A stretch of 64,000 nucleotides of DNA, taken from positions 15,063,990 to 15,127,989 of the forward strand of contig CM026425.1 in assembly GCA_014871385.1 (NCBI GenBank), written 5' to 3'. Origin of the DNA: Ceratodon purpureus (Eukaryota; Streptophyta; Bryopsida; Pseudoditrichales; Ditrichaceae). A program made the translations under genes and the position numbers. Position 1 is the first letter of the stretch; each line of letters starts with the position of its first letter. Under the pieces are notes generated by a model. It was not told where the DNA came from. It saw nothing but the letters and a program-made list of their open reading frames with translations, and searched no databases. This document shows, piece after piece, positions 48,501 through 59,984 of the stretch.

Positions 48501-51500
48501 TGAGGATCATTTTACTGTGAAGCTGGTGGATTTTGGGATGTCGAAGACGAAAGTGGAGGTGTCCAAGTCGAACACTATGACTGCGGCGGGTATAGGCACA
48601 ACAAGGTATAGGGCACCTGAGGTCTTTCCACAGGCTTATGGGAGTGGTACAGGGAAGGCAAATTGGTTCAAAGCGGATGTATATAGCTTCGCTATGACCT
48701 GCGCACATCTCTTGTCTTTGAAGAGTCCATTTGAAGAGTTGCAGAATGATTTACGTCCGTTGCACGAGAAGCTGGTGAAAGGAGAGAGGCCGGAACTTCC
48801 TGTTGACTGTCCGAAAGAGTTGGTGGGGCTTTTGGAGAAGTGTTGGAGTACGAGACCGGTCTCAAGACCGTCTTTTATGCAAACATGCGTAGAGTTGGAG
48901 AAGCTCAGGCATGCATTTTTTAGTGGACATGGAGGTGCAAGGGAAGGGGTACAAGACAATATAGTGGATATGAGTGCGGGTTTTGATTTCATCAAAGGAA
49001 AGGTGGACATGCAGTCTGCACCGCTAGTTGAAGAGGACGAGGTACACGACCTGATACATAGTGGCGATTTGAGAAAACCATACTAGTTTGATTTGGTTTT
49101 CAGCATCGTTGGCAATAGATTATTCACCGAATGGTCAGACTGCTTTTGGGTGTACACTGTTTGATAACATGTTTCTGGAATTGTTATTTAGAGTCATAGT
49201 CTTTTTGCGGAAACGTTGTTGTAGAAGAGTTTGTATTTTCATGTTTTAATTTTTAATTACCTTTTAGGGACTGCTTGACGCTGTTGAGCTTCCGATTCTG
49301 GCGTGTGCTGCTGGCCATGCACTTGAGTTTCTACCTCAAGTTCCATCATCGGCCAAATTTGGGCGCTATTGCAACTTTTGCTGGGAGGATATTGTAGACG
49401 AGCATTATCACTGTCGGTCTTGCGATTTCGATGCACATTCGCATTGTTCAAGACTAGAGATTAAGGTGAACGTGTTTTTTCACTATCATCCTCTTCAGCT
49501 TCTTGTTCGAAGTTATTACAATGGTGATCCGGATGCCGTATGCTGCTTTTGCTTGGAATCGCTGCAACACAGTGAATGGGTGTACAGGTGTGAGCAGTGT
49601 GATTTCGATGTGCATGCTCACTGCACCAAGCACCCTAAAGAAATCATGCATAGGAGCGAGCATCCACACCGTCTGACTCTCATACCATGTCCGCCTGGCA
49701 AGTACTTGATATGTGCATGGTGCAATGGTGAAGTAAGAGGGAACACTTGGCGCTACACTTGCACTGAAAGGCCGTGTACTTTGGATGCGCATCCATCTTG
49801 TGTAGTCAATTTTCTCAGTGGTCCCCTTTGTGTATTTGACAAAGGACATCGGTTTTCTCTAATCCGCGAGAGACGGGGTTTCTTCTGCGGCAGTTGTGGT
49901 GGATTCGGATATTCTTGGTATTACCATTGTGACGGCTGCAATGTAAACATACATCTGGATTGCGCATATGACATGGAAGAAGAAGACAACTGGATTGAGG
50001 TGTATGAGCAGTTCAAGGCGCAGTACATGACAGAGGGGGACCTTACTCAGATATCGGTAGACACGATATCACGCCTTCTGGACGAACTGCGTGTAAGCGA
50101 CAGGTTGGGGGGAAGTTCATTATCGGCCTCAAGGCCAAAACCAGGTGCTGTGATTGGTCCACACGGGTGCTGATTGAAATTGGCTGGCAGATAGTTCAGT
50201 TCGTCTTGAATTGCGAATCTTAACTTGTTATGATTTTTTTAGATGCAAAGTCGTGCTTCACGAGGTTAGGTTCAAACGTGAGTGGATGCACGCTTTTGTG
50301 TGTTGATGTTGATATACGGGTAAAATTGACCCGTATTATCTGCAATCATAGATGTGATGGAAGTGAATGTAAGTTAATAACTAACAGTCTGCAAAATTTC
50401 ACAGCTGCACACACCAGTACTTGGTCTAAATTCGAGTGATGTCCAAATGGAGAATTAACCAGGCTAAGGACTTGAAGTTTTGTTTCATGTAAAATTCCAG
50501 CAGTGTTTGTGGAAAAGTATATTTGTGTTTTATGCGAGCATTTTCGGCTTGGTTAGTATTAGCTAGTGTTAGCCTGAGTGAAAACGTGTGCCATTCTAAT
50601 TTGAGGGATGAGGCAGTCAAACTAACACCTGTTTGTTCTTTTGCTTGCAGTGGTGGAAGGGTCTGCTGCGAGGGTGCAGCCAACCATCCGAAGGGTTGCA
50701 TCATGCGACACACCTGATGTGGATGCAATCGACTTTGATGATGCGGATCTTCGCAAAAAGATTGTCGCAGAGACTGCAGGACGGAAGGCCAAGAGAATGA
50801 GAGCCAAGGCTGGGAGGTTGGAGTTGAAGGGGAAGTATCTGGAAATGCTTGGGGACTTGGAGAGTACTGTTGGAAAGTACTTGGAGAGTATCTGGAAATG
50901 GTTGGGGATATTAGATCTACAAAGTTCTAAGAGAGTGTTACTAGGTGATGGAGAGGCTCTGCAGAAAGTGCGGAAATGCAAGGATGTTGTGGAGGATGAA
51001 ATGGCCACGCTTGTGCAATCGAGGGTGCGCCAATTCGGTCGCACTGGTGTGTTCTTTTTGGACAGAACTAAGGAGAGAGGAGTATTGGAATTGTTGACTA
51101 GTCTTCAAGCGGACATGGTGGACGTGAGGTTGATGTTTCTTTGCGAGGAGCCTGGTCATGAGCACAATGTGAAGGGTTCTTTTTCTGGAGCCTTCGATGG
51201 AGCACTTGGTGAGGAGCGAGAGGGGATATTGAAGCCGTTGCTTGCTCGTGGGCTAGAGGTTGTTGCCAAGACCATGAGTGCATCTTTAGGAGAGCTAAGT
51301 CCATTAGACTCATTGACATTGCCTATTTTAGGGTCACGTTGGCGATGGGATTTGGGGGCCATTGATGTGGAGAAGCATGGCAAGGTGTCAAAAGACAAAG
51401 AAAATGTGGAAGAGTTAAAGCGGGCAAAGGATTTGGGGGCAGAGTGGCTTTTAAGAGACTTAGAGATATGGGAAGGTATGGACATATATAGGAGTTATGG

Positions 51501-51660
51501 TTTGCTTCGCATTCGGTACAAAGTAACTGAAGAGGGTGACATTCCACGGTACACACGAGGTTCCGTGGCTTGGTTGTGCAAGGATCACGTGTACCGTGGT
51601 CTTAAAGATGGCATCCTTGAGTCTTATCCTCTGAAATATTACAATCCTCAACTGAATTAG
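45517..51660 (+). CDS. Fused tandem-kinase gene: HeLo-kinase, HeLo-kinase, DC1 x4, unknown C-terminal domain; 4 exons, about 1,734 aa
   Basis: Exons 45517-47196, 47404-49041, 49268-50144 and 50651-51660; all introns are GT-AG and phases match (0, 0, 1). Cassette 1 (1-560) and cassette 2 (561-1106) each carry a HeLo-like domain with NQRQC and a full kinase domain with HRDLKPQN (about 354 and 907) and DFG (about 383 and 936). DC1 modules follow (about 1118-1340), then the C-terminal domain (1399-1734). Cassette 2 has no start codon: after the acceptor it reads ELLYDGELP, the first codons of a DC1 exon (GLLDDGELP in unit A), and then enters the HeLo domain. This fits unequal crossing-over between two gene copies. 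If intron 1 is retained, a stop at 47,217 gives a single HeLo-kinase. Cassette 2 is closer to the unit A kinase than cassette 1 is. Transcript proof is lacking. Confidence 0.72.
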
Positions 51661-53767
51661 AAACAAATATTCCTCATTGTTGTTGGCTCTGCAAGTTAGC
51701 AACTCTGAAGGTGCTATGGACTTTGATTTGGATTTGGGTGGGAGCCATTTAAGGGTACAATGCCATGCTTTCAATCATATGTATTTAGTTTTACAGCTAT
51801 GGCGTCATCCTGATGTGAGTATGTAGAAGGATGTTCTTCTTTTCCAAACTTACACCATAACTTATGTTGTGGTTGCTTTGACATGGAAGTGCAGGAGGAA
51901 CAATGGCATTTACATTTCATCGTACTGCGTTTTACTTGAGATCAATAAGTAGTCAGTTACAGAACTGAGGAATGTTTTCAGCAAACTTCGAGTATTCAAT
52001 GGATTTCAAAATGGATGTAATGGTCGTACTTTTGCTCATGTGTGCTAGAGATTGACGTGCGGCACTTGATCAATTGCACACAGAACTTGATCGCTGCTCT
52101 GCTAGGTTGTAGATTTGAAACCTGCTTGGAATCGGGATACACAAGTGCAGATTATGATTCTCTGATTTTGTATGAAAGCCGTATTACTTGATCGGACAGG
52201 GGTCTCAAGCTGCCATGATCTTCATGTTTCCAAATATGGGTACATAGAGTACCGTTACCTTTTAAGAGGAAGCCTTGGTGTGCTTCGAAATGCTGCGATC
52301 GACTGGAGCGATTGGAAGCTGTGGCGGGTTTGGTTGGTGTTCTTGAATTCTAGGGTTTTAGGGTTTTTTGTTCCTGACTGATGTTGCAACTTCTTGTGTT
52401 GCTACAAGCAGTTGAGATGGTAGGGAGGCTATTTAGGTTATATTCTGCACATTGGTATTCTTTTTCCCTCTCTTTAAGTCCATTTGAGACAGGATTGGAG
52501 GTTGGTCTCTTTCAACGTTTGCGCAGATGCTAGATTGTTGGCTTGGCGGAAGAGACGTCAGCGAAACGTTTGGGTTGGCGGAGGATGGAGTGAATCTTCA
52601 TCTGACTTTTTGGCGGCTTCGTGTTTGCCGCGAAGTAATCATAAAGGTTTTGGTGTCGTGGTTGTTTGATTTGTATATAAGTCGCGCGGGCTTGAAGCTT
52701 TATCTTCAGACGTCCGTTTTGTGTAGTTTTCTGTTGAGTCAGGCAGATCCAGGCCTGCTATCTGCAGTTCAGATATGCTCACCCCCTCCTGCAATGGCAT
52801 ATCACCTTTCTTTCTCGTTACACATCCAGTACTGAGCTTTATAAATGGGGATGTTACATTTGTTTGGTATAGAGTTTGACAGACAGCACGACTGCTGATG
52901 GTTGACATGCCTGTTCAGCTTCATGAGTGGAAAAGGCAGTCAATTTTGAGGTTACTCCTACGAGATTATCGATGTTCATTGCGACTTTTCAATGTTCGTG
53001 GAGAGTAGTGTAATTATTTGTAAAGTTATCATAGAAGTTTTATCTTTAAGAAAGAACTGTAGAACCTGGAATTTGAGATGCTAATATCATCAATCAGAGT
53101 CGAGAAAGCTTATGTCAATGCTGGTGCGAAACCGGACTAGCACCGAGTCTTTACGGTCGAGGCCAGGGTGATATTCTGCGCTGCTACGTCGTTTTTAGAA
53201 TGATTTCGGCTGGTGAAGTGTTGGATTTCCGAAAAGCCGAGTTGAGGTGATCTTATATTGGAGCCTTGACTCTGGAACATGTGGTAAGGGCAGACGACGT
53301 GCAGGCGTACGAGGTGGGATCTCAGTTCTTCCTGCTCTTCGTCTTTGAGCTTTGAAAGAAGAAGGGACGTTCTCGGCTTCGTGATGGGTGTCCTGGCCCT
53401 TCATCAATTGCGGCCGATTTCTGCTAGGTTCCTGCATTACATGTGATGCGTTGTCATGATAGGACATGGTCAGCTAATCGAAGAGGTGATGAATGCTTAC
53501 TAGGGTTTAAGCCCATATAGAATTGATAATCGTGTTCGAATACTATCCCAGACAATGGGAAATGTGTACTGAGTTTCCGTGGCGACGGCAATGCCCAAGT
53601 CCGTTGAGTGGGTATTGCTCACGAAATCGGATTGCTTCCAGTGGCATTGCCTGATTAGCCGAAGGCGCAGCATGGCTCAGCTTGTAGTTAAATTTGTGAA
53701 TCCGATTCGGTGGAAGAAAGGGCGGAGTGGATTCTAGCAATATTCATTAGTTGATCGTATTCAAGAT
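51661..53767. other. Downstream region of the fused kinase gene
   Basis: It is collinear with 34,616-36,714 and includes probable 3' UTR. The 102-aa frame at 52,527-52,835 is the counterpart of the one at 35,471 but differs at many residues. No gene is called. Confidence 0.45.
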
Positions 53768-53950
53768 GGGTGGCCTCCTCCGCGTTTGCTACAAAGTACC
53801 TAAAGGAGGCGACCCTAAAAGCACTCACAAGATCCGGCGGTGTGGTTGTGCAAGGCGCATGACCTTAATCGTAGCCTTGGCATCCCCAGGTTTCTCAGTC
53901 GTGAGCTGAATTCGGACCAATGACTCCTCATTGTCTTTGCTACCAGCTTT
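53768..53950 (+). pseudogene. Relic of the kinase gene's last exon, unit B
   Basis: It is the counterpart of 36,715-36,895, with the same ordered matches to the end of the intact last exon (GTACAAAGTA, GTGGTTGTGCAAGG, GAGCTGAATTCGGA). It was already decayed before the A/B duplication, because both relics share the same disruptions. Confidence 0.65.
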
Positions 53951-54283
53951 CGGCATCCTTGAAGATTATTAGAGTTTCGTGGTTACCACTCGTGAAAGTA
54001 CGCTCATAAGTTCTGGATTTGCTCCTTCTGTCTATCCTCTTTGTTGTCTTTCCGGTATGAATGTTTGTCGGAACTTGTATTATTGTCGAGATTACTTCTG
54101 CGTGTCCTGTCTGCTCCATCATGGAAGGACATGCTGAAGAATATGATATTTTTGACTTCAGTGAATTGCATGGTGATGAGAATGAGGAAGGTGTGACCAC
54201 ATCAATCACCTAAAATCACAAGTATTATGTATCCCCAGGTGCAGTACGGTTCGTGTGCTTTGCAATTCAGTCGTGCAGATCAT

Positions 54284-54288
54284 CGAGG
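54284..54288. repeat. Target-site duplication, left (CGAGG)
   Basis: Five bases directly before the LTR, repeated at 59,533-59,537. The single copy persists in unit A at 37,237-37,241. Confidence 0.9.
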
Positions 54289-54416
54289 TGTTGATACAAG
54301 AGGAAAACGGCTCAAGAGAGAGCGAGTGCAGTAGAGAGAACGGTATTTGTACAGAGTGCCGGCGGCAGGGATTAGGGTTAACCTAAATTTAGAAAACCTA
54401 GTTACTTTGTTCAACA
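54289..54416 (-). repeat. 3' LTR of the Copia fossil (128 bp)
   Basis: It begins TGTTGATACAAGAGG and ends GTTCAACA as written on the plus strand. It is nearly identical to 59,407-59,532. Confidence 0.95.
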
Positions 54417-54425
54417 CCCCCTCTC
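54417..54425 (-). other. Polypurine tract of the Copia fossil
   Basis: The minus strand reads GAGAGGGGG directly before the 3' LTR, the expected position of the plus-strand primer. Confidence 0.8.
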
Positions 54426-54478
54426 AAACCGGGACGGGAGTTTCGGGGTGGATTTTCCTGTGGTATTCTATCTGTACA

Positions 54479-55043
54479 ATGTCTCTCGTGTCGGAGAAGA
54501 TGCGCCGTGGGGACGTGGAGTACACCTGGCGCGATTACTTGTCGTTTTTGTTTCTGTCAGTGCTTGGTCTGATCGGGTGCGCTTGCGGAAGTGTTTACAG
54601 GATGGTCGACGCAGCAGTGACACATCGATTGAGGCGTGTCGTGGATGCTCGTGAGATCGGAGCAGAGGAGATGGAGCAAGAGGAACCGAGAGTACTTCGT
54701 AGGAGCGAGTCAAGTACGTTGGGTCCTTCAATTGTTGCTTTGGGTTGAGTTGCTTTCTTGTTATTGTGGAGCTTGATTCTAATGCGTGGAGAATTGGCTT
54801 GCAGGCTGGACGCGAGGAGCAGTAGGCGATGAAGAGTTCCAGGTCCTGCATGGGAGAGTTCGGACCCTCGGTACTCGGAAGGAGTTTAGGGTTTCGCGTA
54901 AGTTGTACGCAGTTAGGAGAGGTAGGAAGATAGGTATATTTTCTACTTGGGAGGATTGTAGAGAGCAGGTTGACAGGTTCCGGGGCGCTGAATTCAGATC
55001 CTTCGGGACAGTGGATGAAGCTAGAGTATACCTGCAGGGTTAG
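54479..55043 (+). other. Antisense gene-like frame inside the Copia fossil: membrane segment plus RNase H1 hybrid-binding domain
   Basis: The frame runs on the plus strand, opposite to the element, between the RNase H region and the 3' LTR. The first part (from ATG at 54,479 to about 54,713) holds a hydrophobic stretch, LSFLFLSVLGLIGCACGSVY, then an acidic, Arg-rich segment. The second part (about 54,805-55,043) carries YAVRRGRKIGIFSTWEDC followed by QVDRF.GAEF.SF and EA.VYL, the pattern of the RNase H1 N-terminal hybrid-binding (Cauli_VI/viroplasmin-like) domain, which binds RNA-DNA hybrids. The interval between the parts has plausible GT-AG intron borders (about 90 bp). It could be a captured host fragment or an accessory gene kept by this lineage. 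Expression is unknown. Confidence 0.6.
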
Positions 55044-56822
55044 GGTTTCGCCATTGAGCAGGGACAGACTAGAAAGGTTTAGAGATTTTCTATGTTGTTC
55101 GAACTTGATTCTTCCTAGTGGTTTTGTCAGTATATCAGCCGGTTGGAGAGACGTATCAATAAACTTGATTTCAATTTCCTCCTCTACGACTCTTTCCCGG
55201 ATGAAATGGTGGTGAATCTCTATATGTTTACTCCTGGCATGAAACACTGGATTTTTGGCCAATTTAAAGGCTGATTGATTGTCGCAATGGATTTGTAGAA
55301 CAGGTGCTAAATCGGTACTAATCTGGCTTGTTTTGTGGTGTACAGGAACTGGGCGCTGGGGAAGAACCTTGATTTCCTTGAGGAGTCTTGATATCCACAC
55401 GGATTCTTGGACACCATTGGAGAGCGCGCGGTACTCAGACTCCATAGAGGAGCGAGAAATGGTGAGTTGTTTCTTACTCTGCCAGCTAACGGGGGTTCCA
55501 GAGATATTGAAAACATATGCTCCGATGCTCTTCCGTGTGTTTGGACAGGATCCCCAGTCCGCATCAATGTGTTCTGAGAGAAGCAAGGGTTTGTCGTAAT
55601 GGTAAAGTAGGCCTAGGTCAAATGTTTGCATTAGATATCTTAGAATGTGCGAAGCAGAATCTAGATGCTTTTGCTGAGGCTTGGACATAAAAGAGGCAAC
55701 CCGGTTGACTGCGTAGGTGATATCAGGCCTTGTAATTGTAAGGAAAATTAATTTCCCGACTAACTGTGAATAATGCGTGGGATCTACAGGGAGAGTACCA
55801 GTTTCGGAGGCGAGGATTTCACCAGCAGGCAAGGGGACTTTAACAGGGGATAAACCGGTTGGGAGGAACTCACGAAGAATTGATAGGGCATACTGAGACT
55901 GGTGAAGCAGAATTCCATTGGGTAAGTACTCGAAAATCACGCCCAAATATTTCTTCACTTTTCCTAAATCCGTTATGTCAAATGTTTCATGTAGAAAAGT
56001 CTTTATCCAAAGAATGAGAGTGGGAGAGCTTCCAGTTATGAACAGATTATCTACGTATAGCATGACCAGTAGGAGTTCCTGGTTTTTGTGTAGGAAATAG
56101 AGATTAGGGTCGTAGGAGCTGCGTACCAGTCCTACTGTTCGGAGAGAATTGTCTATCCTATCGTACCAGGCTCGAGGTGACTGCTTCAAACCGTATAGGG
56201 ATTTCAGAAGATAACATACTTTGTTTGTCTGACCAGGTTCTTCGAATCCAGGAGGTTGTGTCATATAGACATCCTCCTTTAGGTTGCCATGAAGGAAGGC
56301 AGTGCGGACGTCCATATGATGGACGTCCCACTTCTTTGCTGCAGCAAGAGCCACAGTGGTCCTGATAGTGACCCACTTGATTACTGGAGCAAACGTCTAC
56401 TGGTAATCAAATCCAGGTCGTTGTTCAAAACCGCGCGCGACTAGGCGCGCTTTAAGGATTGGAGGAGTATTCGGTTGACCAGGCTTCGAGGTGTAGACCC
56501 AGCAGCAGCTAATCGGTTTTACACCCAGAGGTAAGCGTTCTAATCTCCATGTTTGGTTTTTGTATATACTGTTCATCTCAGCCTGCATAGCTTTAAGCCA
56601 TCCTGAGTGTAGCATTGCCTGGGAAAAAGTGGGAATTTCTAGTTCTAATTCGTGGGATAAAATTGTAGGTAAAGGACTCGATGGAGCAGGAAGAGCGCAG
56701 CAGTCGGGAAAGTCCTGAGAAAGGTAGATGTAGTAATCTCCCAGCTTAATGCTGGGAGCCCGTGTCCTGGAGGATCTGCGGGGCTGTGGAACTGATGGTT
56801 CCAGACTCGGATTTTCTGACAT
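54950..56822 (-). other. Copia fossil: reverse transcriptase and RNase H region
   Basis: Family-typical pieces on the minus strand include GWLKAMQAEMNSI, KARLVARGFEQ, MDVRTAFLHGNL, KSLYGLKQSPRAWY and, in RNase H, SMESEYRALSNGVQE and DILTKPLG. This is the last third of the Copia polyprotein. It is fossil sequence and no intact product is claimed. Confidence 0.9.
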
Positions 56823-56873
56823 TGTGGTATGGTGGCTTACAGAGGAGATCTGCCGAAGAGAAGGAGATGGTGA

Positions 56874-57974
56874 CTACGGGGACGGAGAAGCAATCTGAGG
56901 TAAGTCTATCGGATTTAATTGCCCCATTGGTTTTGGTTGGCTCGGTTCTTCAAGAGTAGGAGTTGGTGTTATCAGGGGATCTAGGAACTCAGGGACATAG
57001 GATTCTGGAGTAGGATTTAGTGTAAACAAGGTCTCCTCGAACGTCACATCTCTGCTGATAAGAATTCTGCGTGTAGCAGGATTGTAGCACCTGTATGCTT
57101 TCAAGGACTCATCATAGCCAACTAGTAGGGTAGGTATAGCCTTGGGGTCAAGTTTGGTTCGCTTTGCTGCAGGGATATGGCAGAAAGCTAAACAACCAAG
57201 AACTCGTAAATGAGAAATGTTAGGTTTCTGACCTCTGTATTTTTCTTCTGGTGTTTGTAGGTTGAGAGCTCGACAAGGAAGGCGATTTTGAATGTAATTG
57301 ACTGCTCTCGCAATCTCGTCCCAGAGAAATCGTGGTATGCGTGTACCATACGCCACGCTCCGAATGCCCTCCAGCAGGTATCTATTCCTCCTCTCAGCAA
57401 TTCCATTTTGTTGTGGAGAGTACCCGGAAGTGAGTTGATGGTGTATGCCATGGGTTTCGCAGAATTGGATGAAGTCAGTGGAGAGATATTCCCCCCCTCG
57501 GTCGGAACGAAGCCCCTGAATTTTTAAGGTAGGAGTTTCAACCAGTCTTTTGAACTGAATGAAGTAGCTTAAAGTTTGTGATTTATTTTGCAGAAAATAA
57601 ATCCATGTTTTGCGGGAAAAGTCATCAATAAATGTCAAAATATACTTACAGATGGTTGCGGTTGGAGTATTCAGGGGACCGCAAAGGTCACTATGAATAA
57701 GCTGGAGTGGATGCGTGGTAAAAGTAGAGCGCATTTTGGGAAAGGGTTGCCGATGACTCTTTCTTAATACGCAGCTGGTACAGTGTTGCTTGAGGTAAGG
57801 GAGTTTAGGAACTCGATTTACCAATCCTCGACTTGTCAAATGGTAAAGATTCTGCTGGTTGGTATGAGCCAACCTTTGATGCCATAACTGGATAGTTTCG
57901 GTAGAAACTTTTGTTTGCTGAGTAGCAGATAGAATTGGCGTGGTAGTTAGAGGTTTAGCTGATAAGCGGTACAA
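56874..57974 (-). other. Copia fossil: integrase region
   Basis: An HHCC zinc-binding motif (LWHQRLAHTNQQNL ... CTSCVLRKSH) is followed by the catalytic core (HSDLCGPL, FIDDFSRKTWIYFL, LRSDRGGEYLS, SPQQNGIAERRNR), in the usual Copia position between protease and reverse transcriptase. Confidence 0.92.
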
Positions 57975-58070
57975 CTTGGTCCGTGGGTCTCGGTTAGCTG
58001 TAAGGAAAATTCTGCTTGGAGAATGGGAGTCATAGATGATACATTTGTTCGAAGTGAATAGTACGCTATG

Positions 58071-59336
58071 TCATAAATCTGCAAATCTTCCCACTGAGAG
58101 TAGATTGGTTTTTACACCCGGGACATAAAGAATATCGGATACAATCTTTACTTCATTGTCCAAGAAGCTAACATTGCCCTTGTGGTGTACAGGGAGGACC
58201 TGACCAGCGGCCGTGCGGATACTAGAGATCGAAGACTGAGAAGTATCTGTAAGAAGAGTAGAATTCCCGGTGACATGGGAGCTTGCTCCGGAGTCAAGGA
58301 ACCAGGGCTCCTCTTCCGAAGTGAAGGCTGTCATGCATGCATTCAACGCGGCCTGCTCATCCTCCTCGGATTCTTCACCAGGTAAGCTTTCGATGGTAGC
58401 ATAGGAGGTTGACTGGTTTGTCTTCATGCATGAGAGTTGTATCTGGAGGTCGCGAATCTGACGTTGAATCTTTGTGGCCTCGCAGTCTAACTCGGTGTGA
58501 GTTGTGCTGCCACATCCCTTGCAGGTGCGCGGATTGGAGAAAATTCTGCCGCGGCCTCTGCCGCCTCTTCCACCAGAACGCCCTGCTCGGCCATCTCGAT
58601 TCGAAGGATAGCGGTACTGACTGAAGTTCTTCTGAGCGTAAAGAACTTCCTCTGAGTCACGGCTTGTGTTTCGTGAGCTCTCCTCATGAAGCATGGAGCC
58701 CTGGAGTTCGGAGAATGAAGGGCTGCGGTCTCGGCTCTGCTGGATCGCCCTAAAGGTACTCCAACTCTTGGGTAAGCTGGCTAAAACTTGGTCAACCAAG
58801 TCTTCGTCCTGTATCGTCACACCTAGGCTTGCAAGTTGTATAACTATAGAGTTGACGTCCTGGAGGTGAGAGTCCAAGGTTTTACCCTCTGACATCCGTA
58901 GTGAGTGCAATCTTTCCTTCAGTGCTAGACGACGTGATGGAGATTGTATATCATACATTTGCTTAAGCTTGTTCCAAATAACTAATGGATCTGTCAAATG
59001 CAAGATGTGAAGGATAATATGGTCCTTAACTGTGGCCATGATGATTCTGCAGGCGCGAATCTTGCTGGCCGCGTCATCTGTGGGTGGAGGTGATGCCGTA
59101 TTGACGGTGGCAGGTGCTCCTGCTCCTGCTGGTGTAGCGCCCGTGACAGAGGTTGAAGTTGCCCCCGAAGTGGCGCTGGAGCTGCTCGTGGCAGGCGTGG
59201 AAACAAGAGGTATTTCGATAAACCTCCATAAGTTCTCCTGCATTAGGACCATCTTTGTCCTATAGCTCCACAAAAGATAATTAGCCTGTCCATCTAGTTT
59301 AGCAGAGTCGGATACATCTCTGAGAGTTGAATCCAT
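58071..59336 (-). other. Copia fossil: gag and protease region
   Basis: It starts with a gag/UBN2-type N-terminus (KLDGQANYLLWSYRTKM), carries an Arg/Gly-rich stretch and a CCHC knuckle (CKGCGSTTHTELDC), and ends with the aspartic protease motif WFLDSGASSHVTG. The order and motifs are those of plant Copia elements. Confidence 0.92.
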
Positions 59337-59394
59337 CCTGAGAAAACTAGGTCAGGCAATATAGAGAGTCGTGTAAATCTCTTTTAGCAGATAC

Positions 59395-59406
59395 GCTCTG
59401 ATACCA
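59395..59406 (-). other. Primer-binding site (initiator tRNA-Met) of the Copia fossil
   Basis: The minus strand reads TGGTATCAGAGC immediately after the 5' LTR. This is complementary to the 3' end of plant initiator tRNA-Met and is the usual Copia primer site. Confidence 0.9.
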
Positions 59407-59532
59407 TGTTGATACAAGAGGAAAACGGCTCAAGAGAGCGAGTGCATTAGAGAGAACGGTATTTGTTCAGAGTGCCGGCGGCAGGGATTAGGGTTAACCT
59501 AAATTTAGAAAACCTAATTACTTTGTTCAACA
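59407..59532 (-). repeat. 5' LTR of the Copia fossil (126 bp)
   Basis: It has the same TG...CA ends as 54,289-54,416 and is nearly identical to it. Confidence 0.95.
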
Positions 59533-59537
59533 CGAGG
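59533..59537. repeat. Target-site duplication, right (CGAGG)
   Basis: Matches 54,284-54,288. Removing the element and one copy restores the unit A sequence around 37,237. Confidence 0.9.
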
Positions 59538-59984
59538 CCTGCAATCAGAGAAGAGACAGAGTTCATTCCTTTCGCTGCAACTGGAGGTCATACGTGATGA
59601 GCTGCTTGAGCATATCATTTGGCCCAGAAGTGCCGTTGGCGCTGATTTGTGGATCCTGAATGATATGAGCTGATCATTTGTACAAGCTGGGTGCACGATA
59701 TCATTCGTTTCTTCTCAATTTGGGTGTATTTAAGCTCTCTCTTTGTGTCTATTTGAGGTTGAATATGTAATTTTTAGATTTTATATTAGACTTCACTTTA
59801 AAACTTTAGCAAAATGGACTACCCTCTGGTTTTGGCATTTTTAGCATTTTGGGCCCATGTTGCATCTTTGAAATTATTGGCAATTATTGCAAGAATTTAG
59901 ATCAAGTCATGAAAGATTATAAGTCTACTTTCCACTTTGTTTGGAAATTTGAAATATTCAAATTTTTTTTTTCAAGGGTATTAA

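Larger units (their letters stand above)
54289..59532 (-). mobile_element. LTR/Copia retrotransposon fossil, 5.24 kb, minus strand
   Basis: A Ty1/Copia element bounded by two short LTRs that begin TG and end CA, with a perfect 5-bp target duplication, a primer-binding site for initiator tRNA-Met and a purine tract. On the minus strand the parts come in Copia order: gag with a CCHC zinc knuckle, protease, integrase, then reverse transcriptase and RNase H. The coding region is broken, with about two or three interruptions. The LTRs differ at about 3 positions plus one short indel over about 126 bp, so the insertion is young. It postdates the A/B duplication, because unit A holds the empty site. 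An antisense frame lies between RNase H and the 3' LTR. Confidence 0.95.

Noticed and set aside
47404-49041. Second kinase of unit B as an independent gene
   Set aside because: There is no in-frame ATG before the HeLo domain, a splice acceptor lies directly before the frame, and the first codons are those of a DC1 exon, so it is read as an internal exon of the fused gene.
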